Shown: piece by piece, positions 19,500-29,665 of the stretch
Numbering within the stretch: position 1 is the stretch's first letter
Layout: each line of letters starts with the position of its first letter
Origin: Corythoichthys intestinalis
Lineage: Eukaryota > Chordata > Actinopteri > Syngnathiformes > Syngnathidae
Direction of reading: 5' to 3'
Length of the DNA stretch: 64,000 nucleotides
Assembly (NCBI RefSeq): GCF_030265065.1
Contig: NC_080416.1
Location: 6,013,501 to 6,077,500, forward strand
Position numbers and translations under genes: made by a program
The notes under the pieces: model-generated
Told to the model about the DNA's origin: nothing
The model's database searches: none
What the model saw: only the letters and a program-made list of their open reading frames with translations

Positions 19500-21111
19500 G
19501 AGCAATCTTCCCCACCTCCGACCGGCAGAACTGCATTCTCCAGTGGCCAAAAAGCAAAACACGTGAATGTTGTTTGACGAGCGCGACACGCCTAAGAAAC
19601 TTCTGGTGAAAATCCTGCAGACAGATCCTGTCAAGTTACCTGTGCTTCCTTCGGAGCCGCAGCCATCTTCAGTGGGCACCTGTGTTTTCACCAAGAGTCC
19701 CAGCTTGGAGCTGTCCGAGTGGGATCGCCATAGGTGGATCTACTATTCAGGCAAAGTAGGCGATTGCCTTAGGCCCCCAACCAGTAGGGGGCCCACAACT
19801 ATTCGTCATGTCAGCATACCAAACAAACATACAACAAAACAAAAAAGAAAGCCATTTGAATGCTGCATTTATATTATCTCCCCCCCACACACACAAGCAC
19901 TACAATGGACTGTTCCACGACGATGGACCAAGTGTCAGTCGCTTGGCTTTATTTAGCTCCGTTTAGCTTCGCCTAGCTCTGTTTAGCATCGCTTAGCTCC
20001 GTTTAGCTGTTCATTAGCTTCACTTAGCTCTCCCGCGTTTTTGACACAACTAAGCTCGCTATTTTTACAGCTCACTTGCTACTTTGCACGTTGGCTATCA
20101 TTTATTTCGGAGAGCCAAAGTGCAGTGAGTGAGGGAGAAGTTGAGAACAGGCCGCTAATGCCTCTTTTCAGTTTCTTCTTCTTCACACTGAACATAAAAT
20201 ACACGACAGCACACCCTGTGGCGAAACAATGCAGTATAGTTCTAATCAGTCATACCATAACACTCAACAGCTGGTTAACAGCATTTGCCAACGAATTTTT
20301 TTTTTTAATCTATTAGTGACAACACAAGCAATGATGAAGAATGTTTTTTTTACGGAGTGTCAAGCTTTCGGTTAGTGGTTTAGCGAACGTACCTCCGGCG
20401 AACATTTCAAAATAAAAGCACGTCATGTTCGTCATATAAATAACAATTTCTGGAGTTAATCCCTCATACTTCATAATTAATATTATAATATGTTGAGTAA
20501 ATACTACAGAATACAGATTCTACACTAAAAATAGCTTTCAAATGACACTATGACAAATATGATTGACAATGAATAATTATTATTATACTACTATTATATA
20601 TAGTAGTATACTATAATAATAATGCAAGAATTTTTTTTTGAGAATTGTTTTGAATAATGTTGGAAAGGCAAAGTCAGTGTTCTGAATCGGTTTACTTTCC
20701 ATTCTTTTGCACTAGTAAATGCTACCAGCATTTAACTTCATTGTTTATTTGTGATTAATTATTGTTTTTTACATGATTATTTGTACTTTAATAAAGGATT
20801 TAAGTGTTCCAAAATGGTTTTGTGAATTAACGAGAGTCAATAAAAATTTCATTGCTAAATTAGTTTTTTAAAAAATTATTAGATTAGTCTACTAATCGTA
20901 AAACTTGTCAGCTGACTAATCAGGCGAAAATTTGTCGTTTAGGACAGCCCTAGTGTACCGGAACTTATTTCCTCCACACCCTTCTCACCTTTTTAACCCC
21001 TGACCCATGAAGAGGGCCCCTGGATATGTTCACCTTAGGCCCCAAAATTGCCAAGTCCGCCACTGGGGATCGCCCCAACGTAACGTACGACGTGACCGGC
21101 GTGGCCAAGGG
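19500..21111 (+). pseudogene. cenpt: cenpt-like remnant, gene A unit, N-terminal part
   Basis: The frame reads ELHSPVAKKQNT, a TGA, then MLFDERDTPKKLLVKILQ and SLELSEWDR, and resumes after a hAT insertion with NVTYDVTGVAKG. TPR.LL..ILQT.P followed by an ELS..D.P..T motif resembles teleost CENP-T, the inner-kinetochore protein (recognised from memory, not searched). It is head-to-head with the class I leader. The in-frame TGA and the 1.3-kb insertion make it non-functional. After VAKG the sequence jumps to DNA normally found 3' of this gene, so it is also rearranged. Confidence 0.5.
19729..21065. mobile_element. hAT insertion in cenpt-like exon (gene A unit)
   Basis: The ends CATAGGTGGATC and GTCCGCCACTG are flanked by GGGATCGC (19721-19728, 21066-21073), a perfect 8-bp duplication. 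1337 bp, with no intact transposase. The same insertion at the same site exists in the gene D unit (56917-58673) but not in the gene C unit. Confidence 0.8.
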
Positions 21112-21180
21112 TCAAGGGAGCAAATGAAACTCTAATACATTCAATTGCGACTGGTCATGGTTACAGATGACTGAACTGCC

Positions 21181-21840
21181 CTCAGAGCCAGTGGCGCCTA
21201 AAGAAATTTTTCATAGGGGTGGTCAGATGGAGCCACTTAAAATCTTGGGGTGGCCAAAACTAAAAGCCATAATTTCAGGTTTTCATTATATTATTGCAGT
21301 AAAAAGGTCAGGGGAAAACTATCGGCTACTGATATACTTTGGTGTATTGTGTAATATTTGATGTTACTAATGATTTAATGTGCATAGTCCGTAACTGTCC
21401 AGTCAACATTTTGAGTTCCACAGTGTTGAGGTGGTTGCAGCTCAACATTGCATTTGTAGAAATAAGTTGTCTTTTAGCCAAAACTTGGCGTGTTTAATAT
21501 CCACTAACATGCGGATACATCCGCAGTCTTCACAGGCAATCCCACAAATCAAAGTAATCGAAGTCAAACACAAAGAAGTAATGAAAGTAGCACTTGAGAC
21601 AATTAAGTCCCATCCTGCCATCTTGTGGCGAAAAGTTAATATGTCAATCATAACAAGCAATAGGAGCATTATTTCCACATCAACTGAGGACACATTTATG
21701 AATACAAAACATTTCCTCCACCATTTCTCTCAACACCCCCACTTGTTCTCATGTTGATGGCCTTTTTAACAACCAAATGAACTTTTAAATTTCAAAAATA
21801 ACACTGTCAAACCTTTTCAATTTTAACTTTGTTACAGGTT
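21181..21840. mobile_element. CAGTGGCGCC hAT-like end with embedded ISL2EU-type codons
   Basis: Begins CAGTGGCGCCTAAAG, the same family as 46732-47947 and 58798. Minus-strand codons near 21520-21460 read LICGIACED and KHAKFWLKDNLF, also found near 22840 and 59100. The right boundary is not resolved. Confidence 0.4.
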
Positions 21841-21845
21841 TTGTC

Positions 21846-22049
21846 ATGAGATCAGCTATCATGTCATCCGTTGTCAATCAGGTAGCACTCCGCATCTCCT
21901 CTTTTGAGTGCGACTCCACTGCACCGGGTACCATCTGCCAACTCGACGCTGTGGTTCTCTGGTTTGAACGTCTGCTGGAAGCTTTTGAATTTGGTCTCGT
22001 TATTGATGATATGAGATGTCGCTACCGGCGTGGCCAAAGGTCTGACTAA
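21846..22049 (+). CDS. Unrecognised conserved ORF segment
   Basis: 67 codons starting MRSAIMSSVVNQVALRIS, with a likely splice acceptor (TTTGTTACAG) just upstream. It is duplicated almost unchanged at 59470-59673 with one substitution, so it was carried by the unit duplication. Its last codons overlap, in another frame, the cenpt-like block starting at about 22015. Family not recognised; it may be a transposon exon. Confidence 0.35.
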   Translation: MRSAIMSSVVNQVALRISSFECDSTAPGTICQLDAVVLWFERLLEAFEFGLVIDDMRCRYRRGQRSD

Positions 22050-22167
22050 AGAGCGTCACAACCTCAAAAATGTCACCGCCTTCGAATGGCTGGTCACAAA
22101 AGCCCTCGACTATGCGGGAAATGAAGACAACTCCGCGCAACAAGATTTGTCCTGTGTAAAAGCATAA
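22015..22167 (+). pseudogene. cenpt: cenpt-like remnant, second block (gene A unit)
   Basis: Reads TGVAKGLTKERHNLKNVTAFE, then WLVTKALDYAGNED, and ends at TAA 22167. NVTAFE following a basic GLTKER stretch fits the CENP-T region downstream of the block at 19567. It begins with ACCGGCGTGGCCAA, repeated from 21094, as if the DNA between was inserted or duplicated. Confidence 0.5.
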
Positions 22168-24067
22168 AAGCGCCCTGCTTTTATGAAGCAAAACAGAAGT
22201 TTGGGTGGGACTAATGCGCATGGACACAACGCGAATGCGATCTTCAAATGATATATTGTGCAGGCCTTGTTGTGGTTTGTGTTGGGTTCATATCAGGCCC
22301 GGATCTAGGTTGACCCACCAGAGTGGGCACTAAGAAAACTTGAGGGGGCACCCACAATGCAGGCTTTTTTTTTTTTTTTTTAACCCTCTGCATTTCTCTG
22401 GGTTTGGGACCGGCGCAAGTAGGACACTGGCTTGTGTCCCGTTGAGGCTTTTTTCTTCATCTATCTACTTATTTTCGCAGTCGGCATGATGTTATGATGA
22501 CGTCATCTCGCATGGCAACGTGTCGCCATTTTGAGATGGGGGCACGCACAGGTAAACAGCCGTAGACAAACGCTGTCCAAAATTCATAATTTTCAGCTGT
22601 GTTTTGCATCTTTTTTCATAAAAACGTCTTAAACATGACTTATTATTACCACGAGTCACTGCCGACAGACGCGAGGAGGCAATACTAATTAAAATTAGTA
22701 TTAATTAAAATCTGCCCATACAAAGTCGCAGCTGATAGCTGGATAAACAATCCAAAGGAATTGTCTGCAGTGGAGTTCGGAAACATCTACAACTACCTCA
22801 TAAAGAATTGTGGGATTGCCTGTGAAGACAGCTATGAGAGAGGATGTATCCGCATGTCAGTGGAAATTAACACGCCAGGTTTTGGCTAAAAGACAACTTA
22901 TTCTCTGTCAATTCTTCCTACGAATGCAACGTTGAGCTGCAAGCACCTCAACACAAAATATGCACAATATATGAAATCGCATAGGTACTGCATTATTTGT
23001 AGCAAATTTTGCCGACCCTCTAACTCGTGGGTAATTAGCATATCACAAGTTTCATGCTAAGTCTCACTTGTTTTGCACTGACGTACACACAGTTCAGATA
23101 TTTACGTTTTTAAACACATTTAAACAATAAATACCGGCGATGCAACTTCAAATTCAAGGCAAAGTGGTCACAGAGACGGTGCGAACTGACTGCGACCGTC
23201 GTCGTCTGATTCTCTACTGAACAACGTCCCTTCCGTGTTGCAGTTTCATTCAAATAAAGTGCGCATGAGATGCAGTAAATTAAGGCGTCCACTAGATGAT
23301 GCTAATAAGATGTAAAAGAAACTCCAAGAGAGTCTGGCTGCAGCCCGCCTCTCTCAGTACCCTGCGCCGCTCGTCTCAGTACCCATCTCGCAGACAGGAA
23401 GTGACGCAATATCGCAGCTCTCAGACCGGAAATGACAACATGAAACAGCGCTCGAGCTCCGAGCTTCCGGTTTTATCGTAATAGTTAGCGTCCATTCGAA
23501 CGTAAATACTAGTTTACTTTTCTTTTCGCACGTCTTTTATTTTCGGTTTCAGCATCACTCATTATTATTTAAATAATAATTTATTTCCATGCTCCTTAAA
23601 TTGATTTGGTGAAATCGGGAGATTAACTCTTTAAGCGCGGTCAGTTTGTTAAAGCCTGGTGATTTTACCAGAATGAAAAACATGGTTTCAGTACATCAAA
23701 ATTAAAATACACACTACTGTAATAAAGGTTTAATTGGTGACTGAAAGATCTCATGTGACCTATCACAGTGTGTACTTTAGTTTGTCAATTGTAAAATATA
23801 CTCCAATTGAGAATTATTAGAAATTGCTGTCATCCTTACATTTTTATGAACGGACACATTAATATAGCTTCATTACAATTTAATGTATCAAAAACGTAAT
23901 ATTCTCTCCATGTTGCAACCAAACCAATTTTGTCTTTCATTTTGCTACTTAAATTCATTCATGTGAGTGAAGATCCTAATTAACTAATTCAGAAACTATA
24001 TTAAACTTTCTGCTCCAGGAAAGGCACCTTTATTTCAAACAGAAATGACAAAATAGTTGTCATGTGT

Positions 24068-24210
24068 TAGTTGTTTTTTTCTTTTATCCCAGACAATAGT
24101 TGTAGGTTGTTTTAATTACCTGACATTTTTCGGCAAGCACTCCCGCCTTCATCACAGGTAATTAAAACTACCTACAACTAACATCTGGGATAAAAGAAAA
24201 AAAACAACTA
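24068..24210. repeat. Large hairpin with about 55-bp arms
   Basis: Left arm TAGTTGTTTTTTTCTTTTATC...ACCTG pairs with right arm CAGGT...ATAAAAG...CAACTA. The loop of about 35 bp contains TTTTTCGGCAAGCACTCCCG. The pairing is visible by eye with few mismatches. Confidence 0.75.
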
Positions 24211-24254
24211 ATTTATAAGTGTAGAAAAATGAACTCAATACAACCAGTTCTAAT

Positions 24255-24554
24255 GTGGTAAACTTAATTTTTTTAGTTTTATTATTATTGAGAGAATACC
24301 AGATATTTTCTTTGGTCAACAATCTCCTCAAAAAAGGTAAATCCATCTTCCAGATGGTTGAAACAGAACTTGAATGGCTCCAAGACATTGTAGTTCGTGC
24401 TCATCCTCTTCCATCTGCAGGATGCTTGGGAACTCCTACTGCATTAATCCCCCCCCCAGCCCTGTCTGAGGCTTTTGTGCAGTCTTGCACAGTCCTTTTA
24501 CCAAAACTGTTCATTGGAAAAGAGAAAGAAAAGAGCTATTTGAATATTACATAA
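24255..24554 (+). CDS. Hypothetical ORF inside nested element
   Basis: The C-terminal half (from about 24350) reads FQMVETELEWLQDIVVRAHP and continues with PPPALSEAFVQSCTVLLPK. It may be an exon, because a T-rich tract precedes it. No family recognised. Since it is inside a transposable element, it is likely element-encoded. Confidence 0.25.
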   Translation: MVNLIFLVLLLLREYQIFSLVNNLLKKGKSIFQMVETELEWLQDIVVRAHPLPSAGCLGTPTALIPPPALSEAFVQSCTVLLPKLFIGKEKEKSYLNIT

Positions 24555-25582
24555 GTAAAATAAAAATGATGCTTTGTTAATTTTATACTTGATTTTTCTT
24601 TTCAGGCATTGCATTAAACTAGGTATATAAACAATCTTACCATTTTTTTCCCGTCATATCTTTTTGGAGTGGGCCACCACTAACTTGAAGGAGCTGTGGT
24701 TGCACCTCTTCCTAAAAATAAATCAGTGAATAAAGGGGGACATGTTCAAAAGTGCGTCAGAGTAATGGACACTAAAAAGTCTTTAAAAGCTGACCTCAGC
24801 AATTATATTCAAATTTCACTTCTGTAGCTGATAGACTGGTGGCACTTCACCCTGCAGTAATGCTTTTGCCTTATCTGTCCAATGGGCAAACTCTTTCCTG
24901 TGGCTCACCTAAGTTGAAAAAATACAAAAATAAGTATTCCACTTTTTCCAACAAAGAATTAAGGTACTGTGCACCTACTTTCCTATGAATGCCATATCAA
25001 CAGTTTCAAAGACTTACCATGCACCCAAGTTTGAAATTGTCCGCTAGCAATATACACCACCACTTCCTCAGAGTTGGCATATCAGTCTAACAAAAATTAA
25101 AAACAAGTGTAAATAAAGAATAACGACAAGGATATTTTGTAGCCCAATTTGAATGATTCGGTGAACTTCATTTTACAATGGTTAAACTCAAAGAGAGCAT
25201 CCAGAACAGTGCAAAGAGCATACTACAAATGGATAAATGAATACAAATATAACAGAGGACAAAATTGGACAGTTAAACTCACCTACCATCAACATGAAGA
25301 TGCCACAGTCCTTCCCCTATGGCTGTCCCGAAAAACCCTAACGTAAGAATTTAACCGAGTCACTTCCTTCAAGTTTTGAATCAATGAATATACACACTTT
25401 TACAAATACCTCTATTTCACTTCCAATCCTCTCTTTCCATGTCCCCCTGTTGATTGACTGTCAACGTTTTCTGCAATTGAAAATATAGGTTTATATTAAA
25501 TACAGTAGTTAAACAATTACAAACGTGTTTCCATGCATAAGAACACCAACCAGTCAGGTTTAAATGATTCATGCAAACAAAA

Positions 25583-25726
25583 CAAGGGCGTAGGTTTGCA
25601 TAGGGACGGTAGGGACATAACACGACCAACTTTTCAGGATGCTAAAGTTGTCCCCACCAACTTTTGAGCAACCTTATTTGCATTATATTCGTCCCTACCA
25701 ATGTTGAGACCGGGCCAACGCCCTTG
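25583..25726. mobile_element. 144-bp MITE (CAAGGGCG ends)
   Basis: The ends CAAGGGCGTAGGTTTG and CCAACGCCCTTG are flanked by the perfect 8-bp duplication AAACAAAA. It is a short relative of the 2.4-kb element at 49544-51921. Confidence 0.85.
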
Positions 25727-27846
25727 AAACAAAACATTCGCAATTTTAGAGTGGCATTTTAGAATTTTGCTTCAAATGATTGGATGAATCATCTGGAGTG
25801 CAATTCTGCTTTAATTGAAGGGGCAACATAAAAGGATCGACTGGAACATACCTTCAAAACCAAACAAGGCTATTCTGGATCATCATGGAAACGCCATGCC
25901 AATATGAATGGTTACTGAATTTCATTAGAGATAACAATAGTTCTCTGATCTCAAGATTGGATCTGTTTTTCTTCCCACAAATAATTGGAATTTGGATCAT
26001 TTAATTTGTTATGATTTGACTGTTCTTTGAAAATGAACCAATGCTCCAAGTTGTAGTTGTTACTAATCAGCCTTACAGGCAAATGCATGTGTGGGTCACA
26101 TCCTGTAGGCTTTCACTATGTTGCAACAACATAGGGGTCAGCCACAAATATGGTCCTTCCCTGAAAAATACATAATCTATACACACGGACATATGTTATA
26201 TAAATACAAACGTACGCAGACACCTACATGAGCCCATACAAGCATTCTGTAGGCTACATAGTTAAAATAATACCCTACACACGCCAAAAAATACTTTTTT
26301 ATACCTTTGAATGAGCTACTTGTTAGACAAGTTATGAATATGCATTTCATATCTGCAAAAAAACAAACACAAAAAGTTACATTTTACTTAATTATACAAG
26401 TGACATTATGTTCTTTAGAGAAACTAAATCCTCAAAATTCACAGTTGATTCCATTTCATTGTTCAGGCCAACGTTCCAAAAGTCAGCACGTGTCAATCAA
26501 ACTTTCTTTTTTTAGACAATCAACACCATTTCTGGCCTCTTTATATTCAAGATTTGCATAAGCTAATGAGAATGTTGATTGGTTAAATAAACAAAGAGTA
26601 AATCATCAATTATGTCCAATTGTTAACTAATATAAGGAATAATAAGCCTATCCAGATTTCCACTGAGCACAACATTTGTCTCAGACATAAAAACATACCA
26701 GCCGTTCCTGGGCAGGATGAGTTTGAACCGTCCATGAAACTCGGCATGGTCTTATATTGTCACCATTGGTCCTGTCTGCACAGTGGGTTTTACAGTGTTC
26801 AATGTCTATCGAAAAAAGTGTTCAGCACAGTCCAAAATCTAAAGTACATTACTATTTATGCTACTTACTTCCATTTGGATCTGTGTGACATCCCTGTATC
26901 TGCATGGGAAGACTACCATTTGGGGGTCGTGATTTAGTTTCTTCCCAATGGGGTGGTGATCTTGCAGCTAGTAAAAAAAAACAACAAAATAATGAAAAAA
27001 TATATAGCTAAGCAGAGTAACAATATCAAGAAAAAATTACAACCTTGTCCTATTTGGATCATGTGACAACATTCAAACTACAAAGGACCAGACAAAACAA
27101 ATGAAGGCAAAACAACAATACCATACAACAACAAAAACAGCGAGCTGCGAATTGCAGGCATGTACATAATGAAAAATAAGCGTGCAATATAATGAAAACT
27201 ACACAAAGAAGACTGTTCATTGTGAAAAAAAAATGTAAAAAGCATTAGCAGCATTAGCTAATTCGCTGCTGAATTCATCAGTACGTATTAAACAATATAA
27301 GTAGAGCAAAGTCGCATGCAGTTAGTAAAGGAAGACATTATTTAAATTGCATTAAGAATACTAGATATAAGTACAGTCTTTTCAACTCAGAATAAACACT
27401 TCATATTTTCACCGCAAGTGTTGTTTAACTATTTAACATTTTTAAACATGCATACGCTTTTAAAAACTTTTTTTCAGTGCGGCCACTTACCGTGTTTTTT
27501 TCGCGAGAGGTGAAATAACGTAACTTGTTTTCGTCGCAAGGGTTGACGACATTTCCGGTCTGAGGGGACTGAGAGCTGCGGTGTTGCGTCATTTCCTGTC
27601 TGCGGGATGGGTACTGAGAAGAGCGGCGCAGGGTACTGAGAGAGGCGGGCTGCAGCCAGACTCCTCTCAGAAACTCAAGTATTCAATCACAAAACCCATC
27701 AATCTTTTATACATAACAGAACACCGTCATTTTGATTGGGTGGGCACGACTCACGTCTGGGTGGGCCGTGCCCACCCTGGCCCCCCCATACATCCGGCCC
27801 CGGTTCATATTTAGTCTCCTGTTATAACAGCTGTTTTTCCTCTCAA

Positions 27847-28006
27847 GAGTCCAGAGAAGCTCGCCGAGCCCCCAACCAACTTAGTTAGATTTATCTCATC
27901 CAAAATTAGCAAGAAATACAGACAGGGAGGTATGTTTGGTCTTTCTGGAGAGAAGCTGGCACCAGATGTGCAGGTCAAAATGCCCAGCTCGATCAGCTTC
28001 TTCTGA
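27847..28006 (+). pseudogene. cenpt-unit third block (gene A unit)
   Basis: The frame SPEKLAEPPTNLVRF, KKYRQGGMFGLSGEKLAPD, to TGA 28006 is conserved with 59940-60086 and, interrupted, 48433-49346. It always lies downstream of the NVTAFE block. It is not recognisable as a CENP-T domain; it may be another exon of the same gene or a neighbouring gene. Confidence 0.35.
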
Positions 28007-28043
28007 ACACTGCTACTCCTTTTTTCGATCAGCGGTAGGAGCA

Positions 28044-29291
28044 AAAAAAAAAAAAAAAAATTGTTTAAAATATAATTTTTGTTTGTTTATTGAAAATTGA
28101 AATTATTAAATTAGAATATATAAAAGTAGTACACAAGGCATAATATCTTCTTTTTAACAAAATTATAACAACTTAAAGTGCAACAGCAACTTAGAAATGC
28201 ACATCTTCTCCTTTTAATATTGGTTCCAATGACCATTAATAAAATAGACCTCAAAAATGAACATAAGAGGACATCTTCCCTGAAACAAGAAGAGTGAAAC
28301 CCAGGCTTATAATTTTAGATTTTTTTTTCCTCAAAAAGACAAGGATGTCAACATTGTCTGGAGATTGTGTGGACCTCTTGGCAGTCACTATGTCCCCTGC
28401 TGTTGAGAACACCCTTTTAGATGGTACTGACATAACTCTCCGTTCCCCAGGTCGTCCACCCGTCCGTCGTGAGCGCAACAGTTGACGCCCGGGATAGTTC
28501 ATTCGCAACATTTTTCTTTTCTCCCTCGTCGAGATTTGGCACAATCCTTTCACTAAAGTGTGTGCACGATGGGATGTCGTAGCGTGGCTCTAGCACTTTC
28601 AACATGTATTTAAAGCCCTGGTTTTGCTCAACTGAATATGGTCTCATGTGTGCAGCTATAAACACACCGATAGCTTTAGTGATGGCTTTAGCCTGATCGG
28701 ATTGTGCAGGAAAGTGATGAGCGGTTGTTTGCCAGCTTTTGTTTTATCTTCGGTCAGTAAAACACCCGGGTGATGTCGCTTCAAATGCGTGAACATACTG
28801 GATGTGTTTCTGCCGTCATATGGCTTTCTTATGCCACAATGCGTACACACTGCAGCGGTTTTGTCCACTGACCTTTTTCCTTTGTCATCATACTTGACAG
28901 GGAAACCAAAATGCACCCATACAGGGGATTTAAGTGTAGCGGGGCGTTCAAGCTCCTCCTTTCCTCCGCTTGTCATGTCTGCGCTGTGCACTCTGCTCCC
29001 CTCTTTCTCCGCTCTACACAAGAGCACAATTTTTTTTTCTCAGAAATCAATCCGCGGGTCACATGTGTGCCGAACCGATGACGTCGATCCGAACGGATCT
29101 CGGACCAGTCATGATCCGTTGCACCACTAACTATAATGCATCTTTCTATGATGGCATTGTTATTTTTGCTTGTTAGCAAAATAAAAAAAGCACAAAAAAT
29201 AAATAAATAATAAACTTGTATTTTTTGTTTCAGAGCATTAAATATATTGAATCGCACCGAACCGTGATTTAACTGTATCGTTGCATCCCTA
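28044..29291 (-). mobile_element. Internally deleted hAT (ZBED type) at the A/B unit boundary
   Basis: The minus strand encodes a BED zinc finger (WVHFGFPVKYDDKG, CTHCGIRKPYDG, HLKRHHPG; about 28960-28770), then MRPYSVEQNQGFKYML and VALTTDGWTT (28640-28420), then the hATC dimerisation block KRVFSTAGDIVTAKRS (about 28440-28350). The middle of the transposase is missing. The right end is TAGGGATGCAACGATACAG (minus). The left end is lost where it meets the cenpt-like 3' flank. Confidence 0.7.
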
Positions 29292-29579
29292 GAGGAAACA
29301 TCAAATAAAATGTTGTGCAATTTCCCTAACATTTATATACATACACCCAAGAACATTCTTTGTCCCTGCAACCTGGCCACTAGAATGGCCCCCACAACCT
29401 GAGAAGTGAAGGTGCCTCTGCCGTGCAGCCTGCGATATATCATTCTCATCGATATATCAATTTCATCCCAAAATACACCAAAGGAAGCCCAAAAGTCCCC
29501 ATGACACATATGGCCCAATTGGACAAGAAATCCCGTCTTTTCGCGCTTGCGTTGGAACATCTCGATCGTCTTCCAATGC
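29292..29579 (-). other. Gene B 3' UTR terminal exon, cut by hAT
   Basis: Homologous to 8520-8805 of gene A. The acceptor CTTGAAG precedes 29579. The distal part found in genes A and D is replaced by the hAT at 29291, so polyadenylation may differ. Confidence 0.55.
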
Positions 29580-29665
29580 CTTCAAGAAAAAGAGGACATG
29601 AAATATTGACACGACCTACAAAGAAGAACATAGCGAGCGTGTCAGACTTACCGTGAAAAGGTGTC

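Larger units (their letters stand above)
23325..27670. mobile_element. 4.3-kb element with about 120-bp inverted ends, nested
   Basis: The left 120 bp (GAGTCTGGCTGCAGCCCGCC, then CTCAGTACCCTGCGCCGCTC) recur inverted at 27550-27670. AAACTC flanks both sides (23319-23324, 27671-27676). The interior contains a 144-bp MITE, a large hairpin and ORFs of 84-105 codons without recognised domains. Family unknown. Confidence 0.55.
22294..27802. mobile_element. 5.5-kb hAT-type insertion in the cenpt-like region
   Basis: The ends CAGGCCCGGATCTAGG and CATCCGGCCCCG are flanked by the perfect 8-bp duplication GTTCATAT (22286-22293, 27803-27810). The empty site is present in the gene D unit at about 59900. 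The interior holds another long-TIR element (about 23325-27670), short ISL2EU-type codons near 22745-22860 (SWINNPKEL, VEFGNIYNYLI) and several unrecognised short ORFs. Confidence 0.7.
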
